Shown: positions 6,972 to 7,005 of the stretch, one piece after another
Position numbering within the stretch: the stretch's first letter is position 1
Layout of the letters: the number at the start of each line of letters is the position of its first letter
Assembly (NCBI GenBank): GCA_900550205.1
Contig: URRJ01000094.1
Span: 1 to 7,005 of the forward strand
DNA from: an uncultured Collinsella sp.
Lineage (GTDB): Bacteria; Actinomycetota; Coriobacteriia; Coriobacteriales; Coriobacteriaceae
Length of the DNA stretch: 7,005 bases
Direction: 5' to 3'
Made by a program: the position numbers and the translations under genes
The notes under the pieces: model-generated
Database searches by the model: none
Seen by the model: the letters and a program-made list of their open reading frames with translations, nothing else
Told to the model about the DNA's origin: nothing

Positions 6972-7005
6972 ACTGATTGGAGAGGCGGGTCATCTCTTTT
7001 GCGAG

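Overview
The window is GC-rich, with compact gene spacing and strong AAGGAGG-type ribosome binding sites. Gene content, codon use and the intergenic TTGGGGACG / CGTCCCCAA repeats suggest a Coriobacteriia actinobacterium such as Collinsella. That placement is inference from style and was not checked by a search.

Layout. Bases 1-507 (minus strand) hold the N-terminal part of a DegV/FakB-type fatty-acid-binding protein that runs off the left edge. A short AT-rich divergent spacer (508-663) carries overlapping palindromes and the likely promoters. Then, on the plus strand, come a HAD-superfamily phosphatase (664-1326) and an M20 metallodipeptidase of the PepV/Sapep type (1381-2817), closed by a clear intrinsic terminator (2859-2885). 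Bases 2818-3264 are the one long non-coding stretch. After the terminator it contains a cluster of modular inverted repeats (2893-3063), then the leader of the next operon (3064-3264).

The right half is a high-affinity phosphate uptake operon in the order pstS-pstC-pstA-pstB (3265-6927). PstS is an exported lipoprotein, apparently sent through the Tat pathway, that captures phosphate outside the membrane. PstC and PstA form the channel and PstB is the ATPase. The genes are tightly packed: a 24-base gap between S and C, an 8-base overlap between C and A, and an ATGA overlap between A and B, all typical of translational coupling. A GC-rich hairpin follows pstB. The usual next partner, phoU, is not inside the window.

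No clearly new protein system is present; all six genes belong to known families. The part most worth a second look is the repeat cluster at 2893-3063. It alternates one fixed inverted motif with two different palindromic modules, and two copies of one module differ by a compensatory change that keeps the palindrome.
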